Shown here: in pieces, positions 1 through 8,275 of the stretch
How positions within the stretch are numbered: position 1 is the first letter of the stretch
Layout of the letters: each line of letters opens with the position of its first letter
Source: Chloroflexota bacterium
Lineage (GTDB): Bacteria; Chloroflexota; Dehalococcoidia; Lucifugimonadales; Lucifugimonadaceae
Assembly (NCBI GenBank): GCA_027618835.1
Contig: JAQCHZ010000008.1
Location: forward strand, 1 to 64,000
Length of the DNA: 64,000 nt
Reading direction: 5' to 3'
Made by a program: the position numbers and the translations under genes
The notes under the pieces: model-generated
Database searches by the model: none
Seen by the model: the letters and a program-made list of their open reading frames with translations, nothing else
Told to the model about the DNA's origin: nothing

Positions 1-108
1 GAACTCTCTAAATGACCTGAGATTGAGAATACGATTTCACTCTTAGGCCGTTGAGAGTGAAAATAGCCAAACTATTTGCCCCGACACAGAGTTCTGACAG
101 AACCTTTT

Positions 109-252
109 GGGCGTTAGGCTCCGGGCGTCCGATGCGGACTTGGTCGCGCGTTCTTTCGTTAGTCGCGCTCGTCATCGGATGACTAGGCTCCGCGTGGCCA
201 GGGCATCTACCCATCCTCTAACTCCTTCCCGAAGGAAGGAGGACTGATTTGT
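109..252 (+). repeat. Dual-hairpin intergenic repeat, copy 1
   Basis: Two hairpin-1 units are present: GTCCG/CGGAC at 127-139 and GTCATC/GATGAC at 171-183. They are followed by the family's linker and hairpin 2, CTCCTTCC-CGAA-GGAAGGAG at 222-241. It lies 3' of the alcohol dehydrogenase gene. Nothing else is recognisable in bases 1-260; the short reading frame through it is repeat sequence. Confidence 0.85.
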
Positions 253-260
253 GCTTTAGG

Positions 261-1298
261 TTAGCCATTTCCTACGAGGATTCGGTATACGTCTTTGGTA
301 GGTTTTAACATTCGCTCAAACCCATCCTCTATCCCACGATCCAACGGGACTAGGGCGGAGATTAGGGGCTTCACGTTAACCGCTCCTGAGGCGATTAGGT
401 TTACTGCTTTTTGGTAGCCGCCGGTGCTGGTGGCTGACGAGCCGATGATGGTTTTTTCTGCCATGTGTGCTCTGCCGAAGTTGAGGGTGGCGTCTTCGTG
501 CGAGAAGCCGACGATGACTACTCGACCACCTCGTCGCACCCAATTAGCAGCGTCCAAGCCGGTTCCCGGCGCACCCGCGGTCTCAATGATGACGTCGGGA
601 CCATAGCCGTTGGTGAGGGCGGGCAAAAGCTCCCCTGGGTCGACGTCGTTGGGGTTCAAGGTTTCTATCGCCCCAAGTTCCCTTGCTAATTTCAGGGATT
701 GTTCGCGGGGGTCGATTGCTATGACGTTGAGTCCGGCTGCTTTGAGGACTTGGAGGGTGCAGAGTCCGACGACGCCGCATCCGATTACGGCGGCTGTTTC
801 GCCCACAGTCACTTTTGCATTTTCCACGGCGTGAACTGCAACGGAGGTTGGTTCGGCGAGGGGTGCTTCTTCGTTGGTGACATTGTCGGGCAGGGGGATG
901 CAGAGGGCGGCTGGCCAGACGCCGAATTCGGCGAGTCCGCCGTCATCAGAGAATCCGAAGTTACGTCCGTTTTCGCAGAGTTGGGATGTGCCTTTGCGGC
1001 AGAAGAAGCAGGTTCCGCATGTGCGGACGTTTTCGACTGCGACTCGGGTGCCGATTTCGATTCCTGCTACGTTTGCGCCTTCGCCGAGTTCAATGACGAT
1101 GCCTGCGGCTTCGTGTCCGAGGACGCGTGCGGGTCGGTCGCCGCTGCCGAACATGCCGTGCTGCCACATTTCAATGTCGGTTTGGCAGATGGATGAGTAG
1201 GTGAGCTTGAGTAGGACTTCGCCGGCTTTGGGCGTTGGCTTTGGGTATTCGGAGTCGAATCGGAGGTCGTTTTTGCCGTGTAGGACGATTGCTTGCAT
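261..1298 (-). CDS. Zinc-dependent alcohol/polyol dehydrogenase (MDR family)
   Basis: A 345-residue medium-chain dehydrogenase that should oxidise an alcohol or polyol using NAD(P) in the cytoplasm. Visible motifs are catalytic-zinc ligands Cys38 and the GHE pair at 61-63, a four-cysteine structural zinc lobe (Cys94, 97, 100, 108), and the dinucleotide motif GCGVVG at 173-178. The second strand of that fold ends in Asp (VIAIDP), which favours NAD over NADP. Length is normal for the family. The substrate cannot be read from sequence; threonine, sorbitol and other secondary alcohols are all possible. It is monocistronic and flanked on both sides by the dual-hairpin repeat. Confidence 0.9.
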   Translation of the reverse strand: MQAIVLHGKNDLRFDSEYPKPTPKAGEVLLKLTYSSICQTDIEMWQHGMFGSGDRPARVLGHEAAGIVIELGEGANVAGIEIGTRVAVENVRTCGTCFFCRKGTSQLCENGRNFGFSDDGGLAEFGVWPAALCIPLPDNVTNEEAPLAEPTSVAVHAVENAKVTVGETAAVIGCGVVGLCTLQVLKAAGLNVIAIDPREQSLKLARELGAIETLNPNDVDPGELLPALTNGYGPDVIIETAGAPGTGLDAANWVRRGGRVVIVGFSHEDATLNFGRAHMAEKTIIGSSATSTGGYQKAVNLIASGAVNVKPLISALVPLDRGIEDGFERMLKPTKDVYRILVGNG

Positions 1299-1314
1299 GT
1301 TTATCTTTCGTTTT

Positions 1315-1412
1315 GTCGCGCTCGTGATCGGATGACTTGGTCGCTAGCTGCAATCTACCCATCCTCTAACTCTTGCCTTCGGCTTTTGTCCCGAAGGAAG
1401 GAGGACGGATGA
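1315..1412 (+). repeat. Dual-hairpin intergenic repeat, copy 2
   Basis: The hairpin-1 unit GTGATC-G-GATGAC has one mismatch. It is followed by the linker and a degenerate hairpin 2 ending in CCCGAAGGAAGGAGGAC. It sits directly upstream of the alcohol dehydrogenase start, so it may lie in that gene's leader. Confidence 0.75.
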
Positions 1413-1471
1413 ATCAGATTTGATGTGGTTGGCGAAGATGATAGTTGAGGCTTCGGCGAGTTGGGCGGGCG

Positions 1472-1996
1472 TTAGTTGTCGGAAATGTGTTTGATTGCGG
1501 CGGAGCCTAGTATTTTGACGTCTTCGGGTGGGGTTCGGAGTTCGCCTGAGGGGGTTTCGAATGGGGTTTCGCTTTGGAGGTCGTCGAGGGATGCCCAGAG
1601 CCAGCCGGCGTTTGAATCGGCGAATTCGTTTTGGGCGGCTAGTTCGCTTGTCGGAATGGAGTCGAATCCGGTGAGTCGGGTGAAGTAGATGTGGTCGATG
1701 TGCTGGTGTTTGCCGTGTTTTTTGTCGACGACATTTTCGATCATGATGCTGTGTGGCGCTGCGACCTGTTCGAGATTGCCTATGACGATTTCGGTTTGGG
1801 TTGGGACGATTTCGACGTCGAAGCCGGTTTCTTCTTTGATTTCACGAAGAGTCGTTTGGACAGGGTCTTCGTTGGGATCGACGTGACCGCCTGGTGGTAG
1901 CCATTCCTGAACCTTTTTGTGCCAGTGCAGCAGTGTGGATTCGCCGTGAACGACGAAGCCTGTGGCTGTGAAATGGCGGGTTGTGGGGGATGGCAT
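1472..1996 (-). CDS. Nudix hydrolase
   Basis: A Nudix-family pyrophosphohydrolase of 174 residues from the chosen ATG at 1996. The complete Nudix box G-x5-E-x7-R-E-U-x-E-E-x-G-U is present, running from GHVDPNE to REIKEETGF. It binds the catalytic Mg2+ and hydrolyses a nucleoside diphosphate linked to another moiety. The frame stays open upstream to 2086, but those residues have no family character and run into repeat DNA, so the start beginning MPSPTT was preferred. Substrate class is unresolved; NDP-sugars or oxidised dNTPs are possible. Confidence 0.88.
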   Translation of the reverse strand: MPSPTTRHFTATGFVVHGESTLLHWHKKVQEWLPPGGHVDPNEDPVQTTLREIKEETGFDVEIVPTQTEIVIGNLEQVAAPHSIMIENVVDKKHGKHQHIDHIYFTRLTGFDSIPTSELAAQNEFADSNAGWLWASLDDLQSETPFETPSGELRTPPEDVKILGSAAIKHISDN

Positions 1997-2065
1997 GAGG
2001 GATATTAGGCTAACGGAGATGTTTGGAAGTGGCGCAGACGCGAGTAGAGCCACCGAATGAGCATG

Positions 2066-2245
2066 GGCGTTGGCTCCGGGCGTCACTATCGTGACTTGGT
2101 CGCAGAGTCGTAGTTTACGCTCCGGGCGTCGTCGGACGACTTGGTCGCGCGTCGCATTTCTCGTTAGTCGCGCTCGTCATCTGATGACTCGGCTCCGCGT
2201 CGCGGTCTCCTACCCTAGCCCTTCCATCCGGAAGGGGAGCGTATA
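2066..2245 (+). repeat. Dual-hairpin intergenic repeat, copy 3 (three hairpin-1 units)
   Basis: Three consecutive hairpin-1 units have different but self-complementary stems: GTCAC/GTGAC at 2081-2094, GTCGTC/GACGAC at 2127-2139 and GTCATC/GATGAC at 2175-2187. One hairpin 2 follows, CCCTTCC-ATCC-GGAAGGGG at 2218-2236. This is the richest single copy for seeing stem covariation. Confidence 0.88.
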
Positions 2246-2328
2246 GCGAAGGGTGGCAGGCGCGAGTAGAGCCACCGGATCAGCATATCCGCTTTTACGG
2301 AGTTTGCTGGTCGGGTGGCTCTACCCTA

Positions 2329-2373
2329 GAGGTGCCCTACTGGTAGGGCGCCCTACTTAAAGTAGGACACCTC
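2329..2373. repeat. Nested inverted repeats forming a potential three-way junction
   Basis: An outer stem GAGGTG (2329-2334)/CACCTC (2368-2373) encloses two perfect hairpins: GCCCTAC-TG-GTAGGGC (2334-2349) and CCTACTT-A-AAGTAGG (2352-2366). All three stems are perfect by eye. There is no T-run, so this is not a simple terminator. Function is unknown; a structured RNA or a small palindromic mobile element are both possible. Confidence 0.7.
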
Positions 2374-2628
2374 GTTTGGTACTAGACATTAAAACTGACC
2401 ACCTCCTTCTTGGAATCGAACTCCGGACAGTAGAGTTTTTCTGCCCACGGCGCCTGCCCTGATGAAGGGTTTGGTCAAGACCGATCAGTGGATTATACGG
2501 AATTGTGCGAAAAAAGGTTTGATGGTGGGTACTTAGGAACGTGATGAGAATTGGTTACGCGCTGTTGGTGAGCTGTTGCCCAATCGTGGTTTGTGAGTGG
2601 GCTTACGAGGTGTCCCAGCGGGGGTATG

Positions 2629-2728
2629 GCGTTAGTCGCGGCTGCGTTGGTCGCGGTCGTCGTCGGGCTACTCGGCTCAGCGTCGGAATTCTCCCCCTCT
2701 AACTCCCCCACTCTGGGGGAGGACTGAT
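2629..2728 (+). repeat. Dual-hairpin intergenic repeat, copy 4
   Basis: Hairpin 1 is degenerate (ggtcgtcgtcgggctac). Hairpin 2 is perfect: CTCCCCCA-CTC-TGGGGGAG at 2703-2721. It lies just 3' of the hydroxyacid dehydrogenase gene that ends at 2745. Confidence 0.75.
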
Positions 2729-2744
2729 TGTTCCGGGTTGGGGG

Positions 2745-3737
2745 TTAGATACGGCCGAGGACTTCGGGGTTTACTACTACTGTTGGTCGTTCGCCTCGGA
2801 GGACTCGGGCGGCTTCTTCACCGGCGCGGCGGCGGATGGTTTCCCAGCCGATTTTGCTGGATCCGGCTACGTGAGGGGTGCAGATGACGTTATCCATCTT
2901 CAGGATTGGGTTGTCTGGAGAGAGCGGTTCTTCTTCGAAAACGTCGATTCCTGCACCGGCTATTTGGTTCTGTTGCAGTGCGTGCACAAGGGCTTTTTCG
3001 TCGACGACTGGGCCACGAGAAGTGTTTATCAGATACGCCGAGGGTTTCATCGCTTCGAGGGCTTTGGAGTCGATGTAGTGGTGGGTGTTGCCTGCTAGAT
3101 GCGGAACGTGGAGCGTTACGTAATCAGATCGTTTGAGAAGTTCGTCTTTGGAGACGAATTCAACGCCGTATTCGATCGCTAGATGATCACCAACGTATGG
3201 GTCGCTAACGAGGACGTTCATGCCGAATGCATTGCACTTGCGTGCCACGGCGCGACCTATCCATCCGAATCCGACAATTCCGACCGTTTCACCGTAAATG
3301 CGGCTGAGAATCGAGCGGGAGTAGACCTCACCCCATCTGCCAGTCGTAGTCGCCAAATCAAGTCGTTTTAGCTCCCTAGCTGATGCCAATAGGAGTGACA
3401 TGGCGTGATTGGAAACCTCTTCTGAGGTTGAGCCAGCGATGTTGGTAACTATGATTCCAGCTTCGGTACAAGCGTCGACATCTACAGTGTCGTAGCCGTG
3501 TCCGTATCGGATGATCTGTTTGCAGTTCGTTAGCTGGTCGATCATTGCTTGGGTGACCGGCGAGTGATCGTTGAGAATCACTGTGGCGTGTTTCACTGCT
3601 TCGATGATTTCGCCTTCCGAGGAGGCTGCGATCGAAACGATTTCGCAGTCGATTCCTTCGAGTGCTTTTCGTTCGAGTTCGAGGGGAGATTCTGTGGCGT
3701 CGATATGAACTACGAACGGGCGGTCGTTTTCGGGCAT
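2745..3737 (-). CDS. D-2-hydroxyacid dehydrogenase (phosphoglycerate dehydrogenase/CtBP-like)
   Basis: A 330-residue NAD-dependent D-isomer-specific 2-hydroxyacid dehydrogenase. It has an N-terminal substrate-binding half, an inserted Rossmann domain with GIVGFGWIGRAVA, the conserved Arg in NTSRGPVVDE, the Glu in FEEEPL, and the catalytic His in CTPHVAGS. Length is normal for the short form, and no ACT domain is attached. The family reduces or oxidises 2-keto/2-hydroxy acids; the substrate is not determined. The ATG start is unambiguous. It is separated from the glycine-zipper gene by a short gap. Confidence 0.88.
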   Translation of the reverse strand: MPENDRPFVVHIDATESPLELERKALEGIDCEIVSIAASSEGEIIEAVKHATVILNDHSPVTQAMIDQLTNCKQIIRYGHGYDTVDVDACTEAGIIVTNIAGSTSEEVSNHAMSLLLASARELKRLDLATTTGRWGEVYSRSILSRIYGETVGIVGFGWIGRAVARKCNAFGMNVLVSDPYVGDHLAIEYGVEFVSKDELLKRSDYVTLHVPHLAGNTHHYIDSKALEAMKPSAYLINTSRGPVVDEKALVHALQQNQIAGAGIDVFEEEPLSPDNPILKMDNVICTPHVAGSSKIGWETIRRRAGEEAARVLRGERPTVVVNPEVLGRI

Positions 3738-3794
3738 TAATGTGATTCCAAGCGGTCTATTTGTAGAAGTCGTATTGGGTTGTCGGAGGTTCGA

Positions 3795-4019
3795 TTACTT
3801 TCTTTCGGAATTTCCACTGCCAGAACGACCCATTACGGTGCCGATTCCGGCTCCGATGGCTACGCCGATGGCGATACCCGTGCTGGTGTTATCGATTAGT
3901 GCTCCGATGATGACACCGATAACAATGCCCAGCCCCATTCCGAGCTTCATCTTGCTGTAATCGAATTTGTTATTGGTATTGCTCTGGGCGTCGTCGGTTG
4001 TTTTGTCTTGGTCTGGCAT
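3795..4019 (-). CDS. Small glycine-zipper membrane protein
   Basis: A 74-residue protein from the ATG at 4019. A polar, Asp/Gln/Asn-rich N-terminal third is followed by a hydrophobic stretch with alternating Gly (GLGIVIGVIIGALID, then AIGVAIGAGIGTVMG). This matches glycine-zipper segments, which pack into membranes as helical hairpins. The tail is short and basic. Role is unknown; envelope-associated small proteins of this type are common. An upstream in-frame ATG at 4064 is possible but extends into repeat DNA. Confidence 0.6.
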   Translation of the reverse strand: MPDQDKTTDDAQSNTNNKFDYSKMKLGMGLGIVIGVIIGALIDNTSTGIAIGVAIGAGIGTVMGRSGSGNSERK

Positions 4020-4043
4020 GGTTATTTGGTTATGAGTCGCTGT

Positions 4044-4127
4044 CTCGTTAGTCGCGGTCGTCATCGGATGACTCGGCTCCGCGTCGCAATTCTCCTACCC
4101 TAGCCCTTCCGTCTGGAAGGGGATAGC
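4044..4127 (+). repeat. Dual-hairpin intergenic repeat, copy 5
   Basis: Hairpin 1 is GTCATC-G-GATGAC (4060-4072). The linker and hairpin 2, CCCTTCC-GTCT-GGAAGGGG (4104-4122), follow. Copies of this subtype carry tctcctaccctag in the linker. Confidence 0.88.
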
Positions 4128-4132
4128 TGCGG

Positions 4133-4158
4133 CCCTTCGACGGGGCTCAGGATGATGG
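4133..4158 (+). repeat. Short repeat R2 (ccttcgacggggctcagg type)
   Basis: One of three copies in the window; the others are at 12424-12448 (inverted) and 12837-12861. It abuts dual-hairpin copy 5. The core is cccttcgacggggctcagg followed by atgatg or gtgatg. Confidence 0.75.
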
Positions 4159-4220
4159 TTCGTAAATTGTTGGCTTAGGAGATAGCGGCTGAGATATCCA
4201 AGTGAACGGATTTCAGGCGG

Positions 4221-5192
4221 TTAGAACCAGTTTGCTTTGTCTACTTCGTTGCGGAGTGGTTCGCCTGCTGCGAAGTGCCTGAAGTTTTCTACGACGATTT
4301 CATAGCGTCGTTCGAGCAGGTTTGCTCCACCGACCGCAGCGGTGTGAGGCGTGAGGATGGTGTTTGGGGCGTCCCATAGTGGGTGGTCGGCTGGAAGAGG
4401 TTCGATTTCGTAGACATCGAGACCCGCACCCGCAATTTCGCCAGAACGGAGCGCTGCGTTCAGATCATCGAGCTTGGTGGTCATGCCGCGTCCGATGTTG
4501 ATGAATATTGCTGAGTTTTTCATCAGTGAGAATTTCGAAGAGTCGAATAGGCCTTCGGTTGCCGGGGTGTGCGGGATCGTGAGCACAACGAAATCGGCTT
4601 TGGGAAGCTGCGAGTCGAGCTGGTCGGGGCTGAACATGTCATCGACCCACTCAGGCTTGGACTCACGGCGTGCGTCGATGCCGAGCACGTTCATGCCTAC
4701 TGCTTTGCAGAGTCGGGCTGTTTCGGTTCCGATTCCGCCAACACCGACGATTAATACGGTCGATTCAGGTAGGAAGATGTCGTGATTAGGAGATTCGAGA
4801 ACTTCGTACTTGTGCTCGCTTTGCTGATCTCGGTAGATGTTGAAATGCTTTGTGAAATTCAACATGTACGTGAGGATTTGCACCGAGATGTGGTCGTTGT
4901 AGATCTCACGAAAGTTGGTGACCTTCGTTGGGTGTGCGATCAGTTCATCGAAGTAGTACCCAGCATTTGGTGCTGCCGCGGGAGCTTGCAACCAGCGCAG
5001 GTTTGGCGCGGCGGCGACTAACTCTGGAGTCATCGTTCCGTAGGCGGCGTCGGCGTCGGCGATTTCTTTTAGTGCTTGCTCGTCAGTGGTAGGTGTGGCG
5101 ATGCCCCAGCCGGGTGCACTGTCGAGAAGGCGCGGAATCCACTCGGCAAAGAGGTCTGACTGCGGTGGGAGAAATACAAACTTGTTTGCCAT
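4221..5192 (-). CDS. D-2-hydroxyacid dehydrogenase (GhrA/YcdW-like)
   Basis: A 323-residue second member of the D-2-hydroxyacid dehydrogenase family, distinct from the one at 2.7-3.7 kb. Visible features are the Rossmann motif VGVGGIGTETARLC, the Arg in NIGRGMTTK, the Glu in YEIEPLP and the catalytic His in LTPHTAA. The N-terminal half is divergent, with a Trp-rich entrance (WLQAPAAAPNAGYYF) as in glyoxylate/hydroxypyruvate reductase-type enzymes. Glyoxylate or hydroxypyruvate reduction is plausible but not proven. It appears monocistronic. Confidence 0.87.
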   Translation of the reverse strand: MANKFVFLPPQSDLFAEWIPRLLDSAPGWGIATPTTDEQALKEIADADAAYGTMTPELVAAAPNLRWLQAPAAAPNAGYYFDELIAHPTKVTNFREIYNDHISVQILTYMLNFTKHFNIYRDQQSEHKYEVLESPNHDIFLPESTVLIVGVGGIGTETARLCKAVGMNVLGIDARRESKPEWVDDMFSPDQLDSQLPKADFVVLTIPHTPATEGLFDSSKFSLMKNSAIFINIGRGMTTKLDDLNAALRSGEIAGAGLDVYEIEPLPADHPLWDAPNTILTPHTAAVGGANLLERRYEIVVENFRHFAAGEPLRNEVDKANWF

Positions 5193-5368
5193 GAGGTGGT
5201 TTTTGGTTCCTGTTGTTTCTTGTTTTTCGAGCTAGGATCTTCAGTAGGAAGTCATCGAGCTCTAGATCGACGAATGGGAGTCGAGGCAGATTTTAGCACC
5301 GTGTCGACGGTCTGATTCGTCTTTGAGCGTAAAAAAAATACCGGTATGCTGTGGGCAGGACTTGAATT

Positions 5369-6274
5369 ATGAAAATTGGCGACTTCGAAATAGAGATGCC
5401 CGATCCACCGCTTCAGAATCCGCATTGTATTGCGATTTTGAAGCCGTGGATTAATGTTGGCAATGTTGGGAAGATCGTGCTGCGACGACTCGGCAAGCTA
5501 TACGCGTCCGAGCGAATCGGGCAACTTGATCGACCCAGCAAGTTCTATGATTTCACTCGGTATCGACCCCAGATTCGCCTAGCTGGTGATGTTCGATCGG
5601 TTCGGGTGCCGAACACTCGGATTAGCTATGCGCGGCGTCCTGGCGAGAGCGATCTGGTTCTATTGGAGCTACTTGAGCCGCATTCGTTTGCTGAAGATTT
5701 CAACGATTCGGTGATCGAATTAATCAAGGCGTTGGGAATCACCAGATATATCCAGATTGGTGGCATGTACGACTCTGTGCCGCATTCTCGAGAGTTGTCG
5801 GTAACTGGCTCGGCACGAGGGTGGGAGCCACCGGCGGGTTTTGGGAATGTACAGATAGGAAAGTCGAGATATCAGGGTCCGACTTCGATGACATCACAAA
5901 TATCTGAGCGGATATTCTCTGATTTGCACCTCGAAACGCTTTCGCTGATGGTTCATCTTCCGCTGTACCTGAAGCTCGATGACGACTTTGCTGGAAGCGC
6001 TCGAATTCTCAAAATCCTTTCCGAACTTTATGGTTTCAGCACGATGCTGCCTGAAGTGGAGATGGGCGAGAAACAGTACGAACAGGTGAATCCGGCGATG
6101 ATCGACAACCCTCAATTAAAGGACATGGTTGAGCGGTTCGAGCGGGAGTCGGATACCGATGATGGCAACGGAACGGATGATGGTGACGGGCAGTGTGCAG
6201 ATAGCAGTGCGGTTTCGTTGTCGCCAGAAATCGAGCAGTTCTTGAGCGAGATAGCTGAGGGTGATTTGGGTTAA
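5369..6274 (+). CDS. PAC2-family protein
   Basis: A 301-residue protein of the PAC2 (proteasome assembly chaperone 2-like) family. The N-terminal half shows the family's pattern: a parallel sheet beginning with an IAILKPWINVGNVG segment, then DLVLLELLEP, then ITRYIQIGGMYDSVPHSR. The C-terminal 50 residues are low-complexity and acidic (repeated Asp-Gly). Bacterial PAC2 proteins have no firmly known function, although archaeal and eukaryotic relatives assist proteasome assembly. The start is supported by GCAGGA eight bases upstream of the ATG. Confidence 0.75.
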   Translation: MKIGDFEIEMPDPPLQNPHCIAILKPWINVGNVGKIVLRRLGKLYASERIGQLDRPSKFYDFTRYRPQIRLAGDVRSVRVPNTRISYARRPGESDLVLLELLEPHSFAEDFNDSVIELIKALGITRYIQIGGMYDSVPHSRELSVTGSARGWEPPAGFGNVQIGKSRYQGPTSMTSQISERIFSDLHLETLSLMVHLPLYLKLDDDFAGSARILKILSELYGFSTMLPEVEMGEKQYEQVNPAMIDNPQLKDMVERFERESDTDDGNGTDDGDGQCADSSAVSLSPEIEQFLSEIAEGDLG

Positions 6275-6281
6275 GATAGTG

Positions 6282-6380
6282 ATGAACCTGAGTCACGCAG
6301 TAAATAGGTTTTTCAGCCGCCCTAGATTTACCGTATTTGTAATTTTGATATTGAACTTGGTTGCTGTTACTGCCTGGTAG
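6282..6380 (+). CDS. Possible 32-residue single-pass membrane peptide
   Basis: A very short ATG frame begins 7 bases after the PAC2 stop. It encodes a basic N-terminus (RFFSRPR) followed by about 17 hydrophobic residues (FTVFVILILNLVAVTAW) and then stops. It has the shape of a small membrane peptide co-transcribed with the PAC2 gene. It has no clear ribosome site and no recognised family; chance cannot be excluded. Confidence 0.25.
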   Translation: MNLSHAVNRFFSRPRFTVFVILILNLVAVTAW

Positions 6381-6478
6381 GGAGTTGTTCTGGTTCGCGT
6401 GGGCGGCGTTCTTTCCGGGTACGAAGGTTTATTCGGGTGAACCTTGAGTGTTGCTCAAGAGGATGTATATATGGCGCT

Positions 6479-6512
6479 AAAACGGGTCGACCAATGGTCG
6501 ACCCGTTTTGTT
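6479..6512. terminator. Bidirectional intrinsic terminator
   Basis: A perfect 14-bp stem (6479-6492 with 6496-6509, loop AAT) is flanked by A-rich DNA on the left and GTT on the right. It lies between the rightward PAC2 gene and the leftward gene ending at 6547, so it can end both transcripts. Confidence 0.9.
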
Positions 6513-6546
6513 GATCTATTTGGCTCAGGGAGCCGTTGTCACTAAC

Positions 6547-7440
6547 TTACTTGTTGGTGACGGTTACGCCTGTGAGCTTTTCTACGTAGCTGAGAATGGC
6601 CGAGTGGTCGTTGCCACCTTCGCCCCACTCAATAAGTGCCTTGAAGACCTGTTGCAGATTGGCTGTAACTTGAAGTGACAAGCCTAATTCGTTTGCAGTC
6701 TTGGCGGCGTTGTTGATGTCTTTGTAGTGAAGCTCGATGCGGAATCCGGGAGCGAAGTTTCGCTCGAACATCATCGGAGCCTTGGCGTTCATCACGTTCG
6801 ATCCGGCGAGTCCGCCCTTGATTGCGTTGAACACTGTCTCGGGGTTTACTCCGGCCTTCGTTGCAAGAGTCAGAGCTTCAGCTAGTGCGTGAATATTTGC
6901 GCCAACGATGATCTGGTTGGCGAGCTTGGTGGTGTTGCCGGCGCCGCTGCCACCGCATAGAACTGCCGACTTGCCCATAACCTCGAATAGAGGTTGTGCT
7001 CGCTCGAAGTTGCCGGAATCGCCGCCGACCATGATTGCCAGATCGCCAGAGACTGCCATCGGTTCGCCACCAGAAACAGGAGCGTCGATGAACTTCACAC
7101 CTTTTTCTGCACATGCATCGTGGATGCGTTGCGAAACGCCGGGCTCGATCGATGACATATCGATGATCAGGTCGCCAGCCGAAGCGCCTGCAAGTAGACC
7201 GGCTTCACCGAGAACTACTGCTTCAGAATCGGGTGAGTCTGGAACCATCAGAACGATGATGTCGGATTTCGATGCGACGTCGGCAGAGGATGTTCCCGCT
7301 GCTGCGCCAACTGCGACTAGTTCGTCGACTGATGCTGATGATCGGTTGTAGACGGTTACGTCGTATCCGGCTGTGACGAGGTTCTTTGCCATGGGCTTGC
7401 CCATGATTCCGAGTCCGACGAATCCGATTCGTTCTGCCAT
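6547..7440 (-). CDS. 3-hydroxyisobutyrate dehydrogenase / tartronate semialdehyde reductase family
   Basis: A 297-residue beta-hydroxyacid dehydrogenase. It begins with the family's signature Rossmann motif GFVGLGIMGKPMA. It carries the substrate loop DAPVSGGEPMAVSGDLAIM and the catalytic Lys in NTTKLANQ, and ends in the all-helical domain. The enzyme interconverts a 3-hydroxy acid and its semialdehyde with NAD(P). The ATG at 7440 was chosen because the family motif begins seven residues later and AGGAACC lies just upstream. The frame stays open further upstream without homology. It is probably co-transcribed with the reductase that ends at 7493. Confidence 0.9.
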   Translation of the reverse strand: MAERIGFVGLGIMGKPMAKNLVTAGYDVTVYNRSSASVDELVAVGAAAGTSSADVASKSDIIVLMVPDSPDSEAVVLGEAGLLAGASAGDLIIDMSSIEPGVSQRIHDACAEKGVKFIDAPVSGGEPMAVSGDLAIMVGGDSGNFERAQPLFEVMGKSAVLCGGSGAGNTTKLANQIIVGANIHALAEALTLATKAGVNPETVFNAIKGGLAGSNVMNAKAPMMFERNFAPGFRIELHYKDINNAAKTANELGLSLQVTANLQQVFKALIEWGEGGNDHSAILSYVEKLTGVTVTNK

Positions 7441-7492
7441 TGTTTGAGGTTCCTTTAGATGCGAATTAAGGTGCGAGGGGACCGAAGACGAA

Positions 7493-8275
7493 TTATTCGT
7501 CTTCCTTCCAGAAGCGTTCTTCGATGAAGTTGTAGTCGGTTGGCTCCATGCGGACTCCGACGTCTTCAATCATCTGAGGGTGACCACAGGCGTAGACGCA
7601 GGTTTCTTTAGGATCAACTCCGAGTTTTTCGAGGTAGTCATCAACCAACACGTTGATTCGCCCCTTGGCGCCGGTCCAGTTGGCGTTTCGTTCCTCGTTC
7701 GGACGTGAAACGGAAGGGTAGAACTTGATGAAATTGTGCTTCGCAGCGAGTTCGTTCAACTCTTCGTCGTAGCCGAATTCATCGTCGTAGCTTGCGCCTT
7801 CAAGGACGTGGAATGTGTAGTCCTCACGAGCGACACCATCGACAGGTTCTGGCCATGCGGGATCGTTCAAGAACTTTCGCAGCATTGAGATATAAGGAAC
7901 AACTCCGGTGACGGTGCCAACGAAGATGTGGTGCTTGTACTGCGGTTGCAGAACGAAAATTCCCTTGGCCCGTGGGCGAAGAGTCATTTCTGCGCCGACT
8001 TTCTGGTGGTCCAGAAGCGGGGTTAGGTGACCGCCGTGCTCAACTGGTACGACCTCTATGAAGAGTTCGATGTTCTCTTCGTCGGGAGACGATGAGATCG
8101 AATAAGGGCGTTCGATGCCATCGACACCGATAGTGCAGTATTGACCAGGCTTGAACGTGTAGTCCTGCGCAGGTTTGATCCAGAATTTAATCAGATCTGA
8201 GGTAAGTTCTTCACGCTTCACAAGTTCACAAGTTGTGAAGCGCCCTTTGATCATTGGGCGGGACGCATCTGCCAT
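7493..8275 (-). CDS. Ferredoxin-NADP+ reductase-like flavoprotein
   Basis: A 260-residue FAD- and NAD(P)-binding reductase. The FAD-binding beta-barrel carries RPYSISSSP. The nucleotide-binding domain begins GTVTGVVPYISMLR and ends with VYACGHPQMIEDV. The last residues are aromatic and acidic, as in bacterial (FPR-type) ferredoxin-NADP reductases. It transfers electrons between NAD(P)H and ferredoxin or flavodoxin in the cytoplasm. It lies 52 bases upstream of the hydroxyisobutyrate dehydrogenase-like gene on the same strand, suggesting a two-gene operon. The partner protein is not encoded here. Confidence 0.85.
   Translation of the reverse strand: MADASRPMIKGRFTTCELVKREELTSDLIKFWIKPAQDYTFKPGQYCTIGVDGIERPYSISSSPDEENIELFIEVVPVEHGGHLTPLLDHQKVGAEMTLRPRAKGIFVLQPQYKHHIFVGTVTGVVPYISMLRKFLNDPAWPEPVDGVAREDYTFHVLEGASYDDEFGYDEELNELAAKHNFIKFYPSVSRPNEERNANWTGAKGRINVLVDDYLEKLGVDPKETCVYACGHPQMIEDVGVRMEPTDYNFIEERFWKEDE

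Larger units (their letters stand above)
1997..2744. other. Intergenic region, repeats only
   Basis: No gene is supported in this 750-base stretch. It holds repeat copies 3 and 4, two copies of a short sequence around cgagtagagccaccgga (about 2040 and 2258), and the three-way-junction element at 2329-2373. The reading frame at 2493-2711 is composed largely of repeat sequence and resembles no protein family I recognise. Confidence 0.7.

Noticed and set aside
8-214. 68-codon leftward frame at the window start
   Set aside because: It lies almost entirely in dual-hairpin repeat copy 1 and has no protein-like features.
465-1200. Long rightward frames antisense to the alcohol dehydrogenase gene
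   Set aside because: They are opposite-strand shadows of a gene with complete catalytic motifs and carry no motifs of their own.
2393-2432. tRNA-like string (reverse complement contains AGTTCGATTCC)
   Set aside because: The T-loop-like core has no matching 5-bp stem and no acceptor or CCA end, so I do not call a tRNA.
2493-2711. 72-codon leftward frame
   Set aside because: Mostly repeat copy 4; composition and lack of a ribosome site argue against coding.
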